64,000 nt of DNA from Procambarus clarkii (GCF_040958095.1 NC_091195.1:22075865-22139864); one strand, 5' to 3'. Numbered from the stretch's first letter, positions 1 to 55,849 are shown. Notes: generated by a model from the sequence alone, not told the origin. Made by a program: numbers and translations.

Positions 1-163
1 ACTCCAATAAAAAAAAATTGACCTCATACATAATGAAATGGGTAGCTTTATCATTTCATAAGAAAAAAATTAGAAAAAATATATTAATTCAGGAAAACTT
101 GGCTTATTAGGCAAATCGGGCCATGCATAGTAGGCCAAAAAGTGAGTTCTGGCTACTAGGTAC

Positions 164-166
<3 letters not shown>
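1..166 (-). mobile_element. Right part of a palindromic TA-flanked foldback/MITE element (cut by window edge)
   Basis: The stretch matches the right half of the complete copy at 32721-33112. It starts in the same A-rich segment near 32945 and ends in the same terminal block (GGCTACTAGGTACGACAT), then runs directly into (TA)n. The left half lies outside the window. No coding capacity is seen. TA flanks and terminal inverted repeats suggest a non-autonomous DNA element with TA target use; the superfamily is not assigned. Confidence 0.7.

Positions 167-210
<44 letters not shown>
167..210. repeat. (TA)n microsatellite
   Basis: Pure AT/TA dinucleotide tract joining the foldback element end to the SINE palindrome that follows. 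Confidence 0.97.
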
Positions 211-213
<3 letters not shown>

Positions 214-1209
214 TGAAAACTCACACCCCAGAAGTGACTCGAACCCATACTCCCAGAAGCAACGCAACTGGTAACTACAGGGCGCCTTAATCCGCTTGAC
301 CATCACGGCCGTCAAAAGGAAGTGATAGCCGAGGCTATTTGAGCCACTTCCCCGACGGCAACTCGGATGGTAATCTTGGGCATAGCATTTCACCAAATCA
401 CCTCATTCTTTGGGGCACACGTGAGGAACACAAATGCGAACAAGCCTGAATGGTCCCCAGGACTATATGCGAATGAAAACTCACACCCCAGAAGTGACTC
501 GAACCCATACTCCCAGAAGCAACGCAACTGGTAACTACAGGGCGCCTTAATCCGCTTGACCATCACGGCCGTCAAAAGGAAGTGATAGCCGAGGCTATTT
601 GAGCCACTTCCCCGACGGCAACTCGGATGGTAATCTTGGGCATAGCCAAGATTATTCGCATATAGTCCTGGGGACCATTCAGGCTTGTTCGCATTTGTGT
701 TCCTCACGTGTGCCCCAAAGAATGAGGTGATTTGGTGAAATGCTATGCCCAAGATTACCATCCGAGTTGCCGTCGGGGAAGTGGCTCAAATAGCCTCGGC
801 TATCACTTCCTTTTGACGGCCGTGATGGTCAAGCGGATTAAGGCGCCCTGTAGTTACCAGTTGCGTTGCTTCTGGGAGTATGGGTTCGAGTCACTTCTGG
901 GGTGTGAGTTTTCATTCGCATATAGTCCTGGGGACCATTCAGGCTTGTTCGCATTTGTGTTCCTCACGTGTGCCCCAAAGAATGAGGTGATTTGGTGAAA
1001 TGCTATGCCCAAGATTACCATCCGAGTTGCCGTCGGGGAAGTGGCTCAAATAGCCTCGGCTATCACTTCCTTTTGACGGCCGTGATGGTCAAGCGGATTA
1101 AGGCGCCCTGTAGTTACCAGTTGCGTTGCTTCTGGGAGTATGGGTTCGAGTCACTTCTGGGGTGTGAGTTTTCATTCGCATATAGTCCTGGGGACCATTC
1201 AGGCTTGTT

Positions 1210-1212
<3 letters not shown>
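211..1212. mobile_element. Palindrome of four 260-bp tRNA-derived SINE units (two -, then two +)
   Basis: A 260-bp unit occurs twice on the - strand (starting near 211 and 471) and twice on the + strand (equivalent points near 732 and 992). The centre of the palindrome lies near 648. Each unit contains a tRNA-like RNA polymerase III promoter: in the first + copy an A-box-like TGGTCAAGCGGATTAAGG starts at 826 and a B box GGGTTCGAGTC lies at 882-892; the second + copy has them 260 bp later. The A-box stem resembles tRNA-Leu, but there is no intact cloverleaf. Copies look almost identical to each other, so the array is very young or partly an assembly or foldback-read artefact. (TA)n borders both sides. 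Confidence 0.82.
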
Positions 1213-1266
<54 letters not shown>

Positions 1267-1268
1267 AT
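1213..1268. repeat. (TA)n followed by short (TG)n
   Basis: Dinucleotide tract between the SINE palindrome and the next palindrome; AT changes to GT near 1254. Confidence 0.96.
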
Positions 1269-1298
1269 ATCACGAAAATAAACACGTGATTAAGAATG

Positions 1299-1583
1299 TG
1301 ACAATGTCAGACCACGGAGGAAAAATGAAACAGGAAATTTTCTTAAGTACTTTCGTATATTAAATACATCTTCAGAAGGTCATTTTACAGATCGAGTGAT
1401 GGGTATAAATAGGCAGGAGAGAGTGGTGAAGTAAGGTGAGGTACCTCACCTTACTTCACCACTCTCTCCTGCCTATTTATACCCATCACTCGATCTGTAA
1501 AATGACCTTCTGAAGATGTATTTAATATACGAAAGTACTTAAGGAAATTTCCTGTTTCATTTTTCCTCCGTGGTCTGACATTG

Positions 1584-1586
<3 letters not shown>
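1299..1586. repeat. Near-perfect palindrome with two 144-bp arms
   Basis: The centre is the GTAC at 1441-1444. Reading out from it, the sequence is self-complementary to about 1299 and 1586; I noticed one mismatch (AAGAAAATTT versus AAGGAAATTT). There is no spacer, so it could extrude as a cruciform or be a fold-back copy. (TA)n starts at the right end and lies close to the left end. No coding content. Confidence 0.9.

Positions 1587-1671
<85 letters not shown>
1586..1671. repeat. (TA)n microsatellite
   Basis: About 86 bp of uninterrupted TA dinucleotide, followed by a short GATA-like tract. Confidence 0.97.
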
Positions 1672-1675
<4 letters not shown>

Positions 1676-1736
1676 AGATACAGATAGTACAGATAGATAA
1701 ACACTGCGTCCGTGGAAGGGTGGCAGGCAGTTAGCA

Positions 1737-2190
1737 TGGGACTATACTTGTGTATCCACCCTGGCAACCACATACATCACCCTCTCTGCCGGCACAGCAG
1801 GAGCCGCAGCGACACACAGAGAAAAACAAAAGGCAGTCAAGTACAGGCAATTAGATCAACGGTACAACTTCGTTCCAATAGGGTCTGAGACCCTAGGTCC
1901 ATGGGGTGAGAGTGCAAGAAGGTTTCTTAAGGATCTTGGTTCCAAGCTCATTGACACCACAAGAGACCCTAGAGCAGCAAGTTTTCTCTTTCAGCGCCTC
2001 AGTGTCGCGATCCAGAGGGGGAATGCCCGCTGCATCCTCGGTTCCTGCCCGGCGTCGGAGGAGTTCGAGGAAATCTACAGCCTCTAGGAAGCGAACTTTT
2101 TCTTGTGTCCTCTTAATGTTAATTTTTTGCATAAAATCAGATATGTAACTGTATAACCTTGCATAATAAAGTGTACACCATAATAAAAAA
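1737..2190 (+). pseudogene. C-terminal end and 3' UTR of a non-LTR retrotransposon ORF2
   Basis: The frame from 1737 to the TAG at 2085-2087 is open for about 116 codons. It has the conserved tail seen in many animal LINE ORF2 proteins: ETLGPWGESARRFL, LIDTTRDPRAASFLFQRL and AIQRGNARCILGS. It is followed by about 100 bp of AT-rich 3' UTR with an AATAAA-like signal near 2165 and an A-rich end before 2190, as expected for a target-primed, 5'-truncated LINE copy. Reverse-transcriptase catalytic motifs are absent because the 5' part is missing. Recognition is by memory of the family; the clade is not assigned. Confidence 0.65.
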
Positions 2191-2315
2191 AAGGGGGTGG
2201 TAGGAGAAGCGAACACTCTTTCGTATTCAAAGTTAAATGGCAAGTTTTTCCCTGAATGCTCTGTGTTCCCTTCTCTGAGGCTAAGGGTCCCTATAATTGC
2301 ACCAGTGGTGGTACC

Positions 2316-2509
<194 letters not shown>

Positions 2510-3315
2510 AGTTGCGAAATTAAAGATATGCCAATTTTTTATTAATTAAAATTAGCTACACAGCAATGGGTTGCTTCCCTATTCTATATGAGATATTACA
2601 CAGTGTAGATCAAAAACTAGCTATAGCTTCATATATAAATAAATAAATATATGCAATATAGGCCTATATAAAAAAGGTAAGCAATAGCAGAATATATAAG
2701 CCACAATTCCATAGCAGTGAAGACTAGTGGCAGGCCACAAGCGTGTACACACGATACAGATAAGGCCTGCGAGGGGGGGGGGGGCATGTGTGTGTGGGGG
2801 GGATTATAGATAAGGCTTGAGAACAGCCATATTGGTTGTGTAGGAGAGATATAACAGAGCCGCCCGGAGGGGAGACTCAAGCATTCTTCTCCCTGCCTCC
2901 GCCCTCGTCTCCTGTCACACGCCTTCATTTTCCTCAACCTCTGTCGTGTCTGGTCGCCTTTACAAGCTACAGGTATGGTGTGGTTCCTGTGCTGGCCTCG
3001 TGTTGTTCATGCTAATATCTTAATTGTATTTAATTGCCTCGTAATTGTGTGTTCATTTCCAAACGTCTTTGTTATGAATCCTTCAGCCGGTTATAATTCG
3101 GTCGCTTGAGTCATATGGGTGTTTACATATATATGTATATATATATATATATATGTACTATGATTAGTGTGTTTTAGCACCCCCAATGCAGGGTAATTGA
3201 TATTAAAAAAAATAATTAATATATTATATTAAATCGACGGTTGATATATAAGGTTTTTAAGGATCTAAACGCCGGTATTATTATTATTGGGTTCACAGAA
3301 AACGTGTTGTGGAGC
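2510..3315 (+). promoter_or_regulatory. 5' flank of GLB1: possible promoter and 5' UTR
   Basis: No protein gene is seen. A GC-richer block at about 2815-2975 stands out from the AT-rich surroundings. It contains GCCATATTGG (a YY1-like and inverted CCAAT-like combination) near 2826 and ends in CTACAG|GTATGG at about 2971, which could be a 5' splice site of a non-coding first exon. A short (TA)n lies at about 3125-3155 and a poly-G run at about 2774. The start codon at 3316 has A at -3 and G at +4. Promoter position is inference only; transcript 5' ends would settle it. Confidence 0.25.
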
Positions 3316-47558
<44,243 letters not shown>

Positions 47559-48065
47559 ATAGTGTGTGGTATGTGTCCACTTAATGTTCAGGTAATTATT
47601 GGCAGATTGAAGCATGCTTCAGTCACAACAGTTTCCTATCGGAGAATTTCCTGCACCATAGAGCTTCAACCATATAAATTGTCTTGATTAAGATCTAGAT
47701 AAAGCAACAAATAGTATGAAGTACAAAGATATTTGCAAATTAACTATTGTTTGTTTATTCAGATACAAATTTTATAAAGTTGTACAAAACTACAAACTTG
47801 CACTCTTATGAGAAAATTACTTACTGGTATCATATTAAATTGAAAAGTTTGTATTAATTTTTTAGGTAATATCAGTATAACTTGCACGGTAGCGTTAGCT
47901 GCCGCTCCCACAACATGGCACAAGTCCGTAGAGATGCCGTTGCAACTTTCTCAGATTGGGCATTGTGGTGTAACAATATATGTATTGTGACTGCTGACAT
48001 TTGTTTGCTTAACCCTTATCTGGAGGTTGTGAGAGTAACTAACATATAATAAAACATTTATATTA
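47559..48065 (+). other. Probable GLB1 3' UTR
   Basis: AT-rich, non-coding sequence after the stop, without an obvious dispersed repeat until about 48065. It ends at the first canonical AATAAA. The boundary is inferred. Confidence 0.5.
48048..48053 (+). terminator. Putative poly(A) signal AATAAA for GLB1
   Basis: First exact AATAAA downstream of the GLB1 stop, 490 bp after it. A cleavage site would be expected 10-30 bp later, near the start of a GGTAAGGTAAGG repeat. Confidence 0.45.
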
Positions 48066-48314
48066 ATGAGGTAAGGTAAGGTATTTATCTGGATAAAGTG
48101 CCAAGCCAGTATTAATATACAGTACTGTGTAGCATTTGAAATGTATATGGTACAAGGAGCTGGCATATTATGGCGGGAAGGAATGATGTCCAACCACCTG
48201 AACCATCGGGGATTGAACGCCCATGTGCATGAAGTGAGATCGACAATATACCAACTCATCAGAGTGGATGGATAGTTCAGTTTTCTTCATACTTATGAAG
48301 AAGTGGCAGTTATC
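48066..48314. other. Downstream of GLB1: SINE-like sequence
   Basis: GGTAAGGTAAGG tract at about 48071. 48180-48260 contains CCATCGGGGATTGAACGCCC, a B-box complement like those of the other SINEs. No gene. Confidence 0.45.
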
Positions 48315-48318
48315 TTAA

Positions 48319-48733
48319 CCCTTAGACATCATATGTCGATTCATGGGGTAATGCAGTTATAATTATATGATGATCTAAACAAGTACAGTGCTGTATTGTT
48401 CGGGTTTAACATGTATGATGCATATAGGATTTAATAGCTATGTGGAGGTAATGGAGATTATCTTGACCCCTGAAAAAAATCCAAGGAGAACACAGGAGTC
48501 GTGTCTCGCATAGCTCAGTGTCAGCAAAGTCAGCACCGTGTGTTGACATATGCCAGACCACAGCCACAGTGCAACCTTTCACAGCGCCTCCACCAAGTAA
48601 AATAGTAAACATTCACATATTTTCATATTTGTCTTACATTTTGCATAAAAATTAATAATTCTACAATGAAAAATTATTAATTTTTTTGCACATAGGCAGA
48701 AACGACCATTTTAATATAATAGCTGTCAAAGGG
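48319..48733. mobile_element. TTAA-flanked piggyBac-type MITE, 415 bp
   Basis: Starts CCCTTAGACATC after TTAA (48315-48318); the complement of the right end reads CCCTTTGACAGC before TTAA (48734-48737). No transposase frame. Confidence 0.75.
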
Positions 48734-48737
48734 TTAA

Positions 48738-49927
48738 ACAATTGGTCACTGGTTTAATCACTTTCAGGGAGCACTAATTCATAAACACTATCAGAGACAA
48801 GTGATAAATCACTGGTCTCTCTCATGTTCAAGAACAAGTTACGTTTATTACAGTAAAGAGCATATTTTGGACTATTGAAATACTGTGCTACACATTGTGT
48901 TAAAATACAGCAACACACTTGCCTGATTACTGTTCTTAAACATTTTACTTTTACATCAAATGTCAGGATATCGTCATGTTTTAAAGAGGCATGCATATTC
49001 AAGAACTGGTTAGTTATGTACAAAATGTGTTTATATATTTAGATGAGTAATGATCAAAGTCTTGGATATTCCTAAAATCTAACATAATTATTTCATAGGT
49101 ATTCTGTGATGCTTCCTAATGTACAAACAGTTTTGATTCCATTGGAAAGAATCATGATAGTTTATTTCAGATACCCGTTGGGCCATACTGGTGCTAGAGA
49201 AACACTTTAGACGAGCTCAATCTAGCTCCGAGTGACATCTAAAAGGTTCATTCCCTTTGAAACCCAACTTGATATCATATGGATTGCCAAGTACTGCTCT
49301 TGGTAATTGTCATTAGCCCACCAAACCATTACCAATGGCAACATCAGGCGCTCTACTTCAGTTATTTACATTTCTGAAGCTTGATAAGACCTTCGCCTTC
49401 CATTCCTGTCCTTCCCATTCACTGTAGAGTTGAACTGGTTTCTCCTTACGGTGTTGAATGTGCATCATATTGCTCCATCTTTTGAGTACCTAACCCTTCT
49501 TCTTCGCAATATGTGCAGTTTGCATGAAGGTTCTTCCTCCCGATGACTGCACGAGTGGTAATATAGAAAGATGTGGCACTCAGTGGTGCATCAATGGTCA
49601 TGATGTGGCAGAGGCGGGAAGATATCGACGTCTTCAATGTGGGCGAGGATAAAGACAAAATAAACACACGAGTGGAAAGGTACTCAGGATGGGAAAGATG
49701 AGGAGTGGCATGAGAGGTGAAAGCAAAGCGTCACAGTACTATAGGAAGTGTGGGATGTAGGCAAGAGACGGAGGTTGAGAGGTGAAGGACATTCGGGAGG
49801 CAGTTGCTAATCAGATATGAGAAAGGAAGGGAAGTGAGAGCACATGAAGGAACATGGGATAAAAGTGTATAAGGTTAGGGTAAGGCAGGTAGGGACAGGG
49901 TAAGTCATGTTGACGGTTTCCGTAGCT
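48738..49927. other. Unassigned intergenic stretch
   Basis: No exon or repeat that I can support. GA-rich from about 49670, leading into the LINE ORF1 relic. Confidence 0.4.
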
Positions 49928-50990
49928 TCACATCTGGAATGCAATCACATTGATCTTCCTATATGCGCCAGTAGGACAGCGTGAGGAAGACCTGGGAGTG
50001 GGGTGAGGATGCGTCGCGGGAGTGTGTGGGGTATGAGGTTTGTCAAGCAAAGTGGCAGTGTGCTTGGAAGTAGGGACAGCTGAGAATTGCTTCCTCTTAG
50101 TACCGGGTGGTTGAGGTTTGCGGCAAGTCAGCCTGGGGAGTGACTCGGGGAAGGCGTGCCAAGAGTTATTGAGGGCATTTTCCAGCATCAGTTCAAACGT
50201 TTTGGAGACAGCAACGGTAGCTGCTGGAGGTTTGATGTCATAGTGGATGCGGAAGCGTGCCTCTAGGTCAGCCTCAGGAATGGGTCGGACGGACCGTGTT
50301 AAGAATTTAGTCAGGAGTTGGTCCAGCGTCTTCTCGAGTGCATCCACTAAGCGAGTGAGAAGTGAATAAACAAGATCGGGACTCAGGTGTAAGGTGTGTG
50401 GGAGAGAATTAGACTCTGGGGTTGCAGGAACGTCAGTGACGGACAGATCAAGAACAAGTAAAAGTGAGTGGTGTAGGAAGCAGTGGTTGATGACAGACAG
50501 AGTTAGAATGTTGCAGAGCATGACTGTAAAGTAGGTTGATGGCAGGGAGAGCCTTAGTTTGTGCCGCAATGTACGAAGGACATTATTTGAATGTAATGTC
50601 ATGATCACCACCACAGTTGGAGCAGTAGAGTGTATCTGATGCAGTCACATGTGTAATGGGAACCAGAGCATTTCCCACATTTGAAGTTGGTGCAGCCTTT
50701 TGAGGTATTGTGAAAACCTTTGCATCAAAAGCACTGAGTGGGACATGGAACATACACCTCTAGTTTATGGAGCAAGCCGTTAATCCAAACCGAATAAGGG
50801 GAAAAAGGAGTCTAGAAAAGTTGATATTAAAGAACTTGGGAGTAGCATGATATAGGAGACTTTGTGCCTACTATTTCCCAAAACACTCCTATCAATGGGC
50901 GTATCATCATCAAAGGCAATGATGAAAGTTTGTAAACCAGAACTCGTCCTACCTTAGGTGAGCAAAGGATGTGGATACTGAGGTCGCGGA
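49928..50990 (-). pseudogene. Relic of a LINE ORF1 (gag-like, CCHC zinc knuckles)
   Basis: Read on the - strand, a broken frame at about 50780-50600 gives VYVPCPTQCF, stop, CKGFHNTSKGC, then FKCGKCSGSHYTCDC and in another frame CSNCGGDHDIT. This series of CCHC knuckles is typical of the ORF1 of I/Jockey-group LINEs (and of retroviral-type gag). A 228-codon open frame follows (50614 to 49928), rich in Leu, Ser, Pro and Thr with no catalytic motif; it is the presumed ORF1 C-terminal part. One stop and at least one frameshift make it non-functional. Confidence 0.6.
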
Positions 50991-52742
50991 GGGTCACAGG
51001 GTATCTCAGGACACTGGCGGTATTTTATCTCCAATCAGTTCACCTTACTGTGATGTTGATATTTACTGTTCAAGAAAACCCCCTAAGGATCTCTCTCTCT
51101 CTCTCTCTCTAAGGCCGGGAGATCGACGTGATCGGAATGTGTGCCATGTAACAGTGGGTTCTGAAAACCCTCAACGGTATCAGGAATGTTTGTAGGAGAG
51201 ACGCTGTGCGCACCACCATCCGTTGCCGTGGTAGGCTGGCAAGTCCCTACTTAACCCTTGAGGTTTTTGTTTTTCTTACCTTGGCTTCTGGGTTTATGAG
51301 TTGTTTCTCAGGTTTCTGGCTTACTATCTTTTAGTCGTAGAAAATGTTTTTGAGTCTACCTATTCTCACCCCAGCTTCTTTACCAAAGTAAAACCGTATT
51401 CTTTCCTGAGGGACCCTATAATTTTTTTGGGCACAGTTTTTCCTTCCTCTCACCCATCGTAATTCTGCTGTTATCTTGCATTGGTATCTTCATCCTGCTA
51501 GGCGGACTCAAGCTACATCTCTCATCCTTAATCCATGCACCATATCTCTTAGCCGTTTCACAAGAGTGGCTCAAGTAGTTCAACAATAGGTTCATCCTTG
51601 TACACACATCCTAATTTATAATTATCCTGTGGATATTTGTTAAAGAAGCTGTTTTCCTTCACGATGTCATGCTCTAACATCCAAAGCGTGGAGGGTTCGG
51701 GAGAAACAACTATACATTTGTGGCACCTCCCTCGGTGTTCGCAACTGTGCTTACAGTGTGTAGCATAGTCGGCTCTCCTCCAGCCGACTCTTTCTCCCCC
51801 TCTTGGTGGAGGTCAGGGTGCCCTGCAAGAGTGCTTCATGGTCTGTTTCCTGGCCCCCGAGGGTTTGTTGGGCACCAATCTGCAGCACAGGCGAGAGCTT
51901 CCCATGTACCTTTACTCTCTCTATTTCCGATACACGTTTGACTTGGGGAATACCTGGGTGGAATGATTCAGAAATTGGGCTTCAAGTGAATATGAACAGC
52001 GTCTTTTTTGACCAAGCCAAATGTCAAATATGGCATGAAAGGGGCTCTGAGCGAAAGTTCTAGAGGTCACTCTGGGCTGGACTCTGTGGCACTGGTGTAG
52101 AATACCACCCAGATCTGACTTCTCATAATAATTTTCAATAGAACCAGAAGGGATCTAGCCATAGGGAGCATCCAAGTGTCTTGATGAGAAAGGAATTTTT
52201 CATAATCACTCTCGGTCAAAATTTACAGGTGATATTTTTGAGTTTTAAATATATTTGCAAAGTTTCACCGATTTATTAGGAATAAATTAGATCAATTATA
52301 TTATCAGGTATATATTTCTTCTTCAATACATTGGAATATAAGTATGGTTATTAGATTTGGCCAGACAAGAGGGGGACCTGGTACAATAAACTGATCTTTG
52401 TTCAAAATGATTTCACAATTATGTATCATGTTTAAGTAAAGGCTTTTATTTATACATCAGGAAGGCTCATGGCAAAACTACTTTTAGGCCTTTTATGTTA
52501 TTTGTAGTAATCGTGCTAATGTTGTGTACTTAAAATGACATCATAATACTTTGTGTGTATTTTTGCAATTTCATTCTAAGAAATACATATTTGCACTTTA
52601 TTCCATTCAAAAAAAAATTCTCTCCACATGTATACATTTAGCTTTATATTTTAAAAATAAAAAAAACAAGTCAATAATAAAATACAAAATCACAATTCTA
52701 AAGCTTTTTATTAAACAAGTATGTTACAAAGGGTCTTACTAA
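50991..52742. other. Unassigned stretch, partly GC-richer
   Basis: A (CT)n run at about 51092-51112 and a GC-richer part at 51660-52110 with short frames but no recognised motif. TTAACCCTTGAGG near 51253 could be one end of another TTAA element; no partner end was found. Confidence 0.35.
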
Positions 52743-53110
52743 CCCTTCTGCTGAAGTGCGTATTTATAGGTGATTTTGTTCTTCCATGGAGAGTGCAAAG
52801 CGTGCCTGCGAATGTCGAGTCAAATGAGAACTGTACATAAAGTTTGCAAAACGTTTGGTTTGGTGTGTGACATTGAGAGAGCTCTGGGAATAAAATGGCT
52901 TTGCTTTGATAAGCTGGAGAAGCCTCAATGCCTACGTTATGGAGGGTGGCATCATCATATTCAGTTTCTGTTCAGTCTAATATACTAAAGACTAAACTAT
53001 ACCACTTAGATTTTCAACTTTTTTTTTATCGTGTCATCATTTTCTATATACATAATTTAACAAACTCAGATTATTCATAGATTTGTTAAAAATATGCCAC
53101 AGCAGAAGGA
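52743..53110. mobile_element. Probable TTAA-type MITE, 368 bp
   Basis: Left end CCCTTCTGCTGAAGTGCG preceded by CTAA (52739-52742); complement of right end TCCTTCTGCTGTGGCAT preceded by TTAA (53111-53114). The CTAA is read as a mutated TTAA. A 72-codon frame inside has no known motif. Confidence 0.6.
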
Positions 53111-53114
53111 TTAA

Positions 53115-54035
53115 CCGAGAATTTCATTGTATGTTGCAAAGGTCTTTCTTTTCATTTCTTTTAACAAATGAAGCAAACGCAAAGCTACTGAACAAAGATT
53201 GATATACTGAAATGCACTGCTCTTTATTACTAACATTAAGAAATATACCAGAGAATTTACATACAATTCCAGCAGAGGACCTGATAGGCCTAGCTATAAT
53301 TTGAGTCAATCTGGGATATCAAGCTCCTAACATGTTTTAACCTTATTAAAGCATAAAAATATCACCTATAGGAAAATGTCACAGTAATACATGTCAGATG
53401 TTACACAATTTCACACAAAATATACCAGAATTTATATAATTATTATAACAGGCAAAACTACTCTTCATAAATTAACATTTTCAATAAAATAAACAATTAA
53501 CAGAAACCTACTATGTCTTTTACTATGTCTTTTAGTGATGCATTATCTGTTTGTGTAACACATCTGTAAATTAAGAAGAGAAGAAAATGATGCAGCCCGT
53601 CCTCCTACGGTTTCAAAACATCAAGAAAACGGTTAATTTAAAGTGTCCTTTCCTAACCCAGCAGACTAAGCCAGAGGACCCTAAAAAGAAAATGGTGACG
53701 TACTTCCATTTTCTAGTATGACAATTTTTGGCCTTAGGAATGCATACAAGCAAAAAGCAACGTTCTTTGTAAGGCTACAGGTTGAATGATAATGCTATAT
53801 CACCGAGTTGTGATGGCGTAATGGCAATATTTACAGTCTAAAATATCTTTCAAACAAAACCTATTCACATCATCTAGGGCAATACCATACATTATTGTCA
53901 TGGTCTGAAGAGTAACACACTTCCCACTAATGATTAGCATGCTTCAATATACTGTACTGAACTGCAAATGTAGTTTTGAACTTTTGGGAACTTTAGATAA
54001 TCATATCTTTATGCTGTGTTTCCACAATTGAGCTA
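53115..54035. other. Unassigned AT-rich stretch
   Basis: No gene or repeat recognised. Confidence 0.45.
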
Positions 54036-54037
54036 GC

Positions 54038-54625
54038 TAGCATTCTTACCCCATATTGTGAGCTAACATTCTCACCCCCATATTGTGAGCTGGCATTCAC
54101 ACTCCATATTCTGAGCTAACATTCTCACCCCCATATTGTGAGCTGGCATTCTCACCCCGTATTGAGCCGACATTCTCACCCGGTACTGTGAGCCGACATT
54201 CTCACCTGGTACTGTGAGCCAACATTCTCACCCGGTACTGTGAGCCGACATTCTCACCCCATACTGCGAGCCGACATTCTCACCCCATACTACGAGCCAA
54301 CATTCTCACCCCATGCTGTGAGCCGACGTTCTCACCCCATACTGTGAGCCGACATTCTCACTCCATACTGTGAGCCGACAGTCTCACCTTGTACTGTGAG
54401 CCGACATTCTCACCCCATGCTGTGAGCTGACATTCTCACTCCATACTGTGAGCCGACAGTCTCACCTTGTACTGTGAGCCGACATTCTCACTCCTTACTG
54501 TGAGCCAACATTCTCACTCCTTACTGTGAGCCGACGTTCTCACCCCATACTGTGAGCAGACATTCTCACTCCATACTGTGAGCTGACATTCTCACTCCAT
54601 ATTATGAGCTGGCATTCACACCACA
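54038..54625. repeat. 26-bp minisatellite, about 22 copies
   Basis: Unit ACTGTGAGCCGACATTCTCA plus CCCCAT, with variants (GAGCTAACATTC, CCGGT, CTCCAT, CTTGT). More diverged at both ends than in the middle. It ends just before the inverted end of a LINE relic. Confidence 0.95.
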
Positions 54626-54629
54626 CATT

Positions 54630-55625
54630 GTAATTACCTAAGTATAGTTACAGGATGAGAGCTAACATGAGCTAGAATGTCACGAGTGGCATACCACAGG
54701 ATTCAGTTCTTGTACCGGTAATGTTCATTGTCTACATAAATGATCTACCAGAAGGAATACAGAATTATATGAATATGTTTACTGATGATACTAAGATACT
54801 AGGGAAGATAAGAAACTTCAATAATTGGCATGCCCTTCAAGAAGACCTGGACAAAATAAATGTATGGAGCACCACTTGGCAAATAAAATTTAATGTATAT
54901 AAATGCCATGCTATGTAATACGGAATAGGAGAACATCGACCGCACACAACCTATAAATTATGTGAAAATGCTTTAAAAAATTATGAGAGAGAGATCTAGG
55001 GGTGGTTCTAGATAGAAAACCATCACCTGAGGACCACGTAAAGAACATTCTGTGGGGAGCCAATGATATGCTTTCCAATTTCAGAATTGCTTTTAAATAT
55101 GGACATGGATGGTGAAATACTAAAGAAATTATTCATAACCTCTGAGATCAAAGCTGGAATATGCAGCGGTTGTATGGTGACCATATCTTAAAAAGCATAT
55201 CAACAAACTGGAAAAGGTGAAAGACATGCAACTCAATGGCTCCCAGAACTGAAGGACAAGAACTACAAGGAGAGGTTAGAGGCATTAAATATGCCAAAAC
55301 TAGAAGATGGAAGAAAAAGAGGCAATATGATCACTACGTACAAAATAGTAACGGGAATCGATAAAATTGATAAGAATTCCTGAGACCTGGAACTTCAAGA
55401 ACAAGAGTTCATAGATTTAAACTAACGAAAAGAAGAAGCTGGAGAAACATATGAAAATTCACTTTTGCAAACAGTGGTAGATGGTAGAAACAAGTTAAGT
55501 GAGGTGGTGAAGGCCAAAATTGTCAGTAGTTGTAAAGCGTTATACGACAGACTTCTGGGAAGACGGGACACCACGAGTGTAGCTCTCATCCTGTAACTAC
55601 ACTTTGGTAATTACACACACACACA
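54630..55625 (+). pseudogene. Degraded CR1/L2-type LINE with 35-bp inverted ends and (AC)n tail
   Basis: After VTSGIPQDSVLVPVMFIVYI come NDLPEGIQ, MFTDDTKILG and DLDKINVWSTTWQIKFNVYK (RT motifs equivalent to GVPQGS, YINDL and FADDTK; FTDD replaces FADD), then LGVVLDRKPSPEDHVKN. Several stops and shifts. The left end 54630-54664 and right end 55580-55614 are inverted repeats (33 of 35 by eye), and (AC)n follows at 55613-55626. Confidence 0.7.
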
Positions 55626-55849
55626 CAGGCTGTCTATCCCCAACAAAATGACTATTACACAAATTATTAATTTGCACATACGAATGGAAACCTTAAAATG
55701 TGAAAAAGAAGGGAGACGTGTCAAGAATTATATAGAGCAAGGGTATATACCCAACACCTGACTGCACTGTGAAGATACACATTACTGTATTTTATCTATC
55801 AAGTCTCTATGAATTTATAATAATTCTTGTTGCTGGAGGCAGGAAGCCT

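Noticed and set aside
826..892. Functional tRNA-Leu-like gene
   Set aside because: A and B boxes are present, but the arms do not make a proper cloverleaf or acceptor stem, and the sequence is embedded in a repeated 260-bp SINE unit.
49928..50614. Independent host gene of 228 codons
   Set aside because: It follows a broken zinc-knuckle segment in the same orientation, so it is better explained as the rest of a LINE ORF1 relic.
54038..54625. CRISPR-like array of 26-bp units
   Set aside because: Contiguous degenerate minisatellite without spacers.
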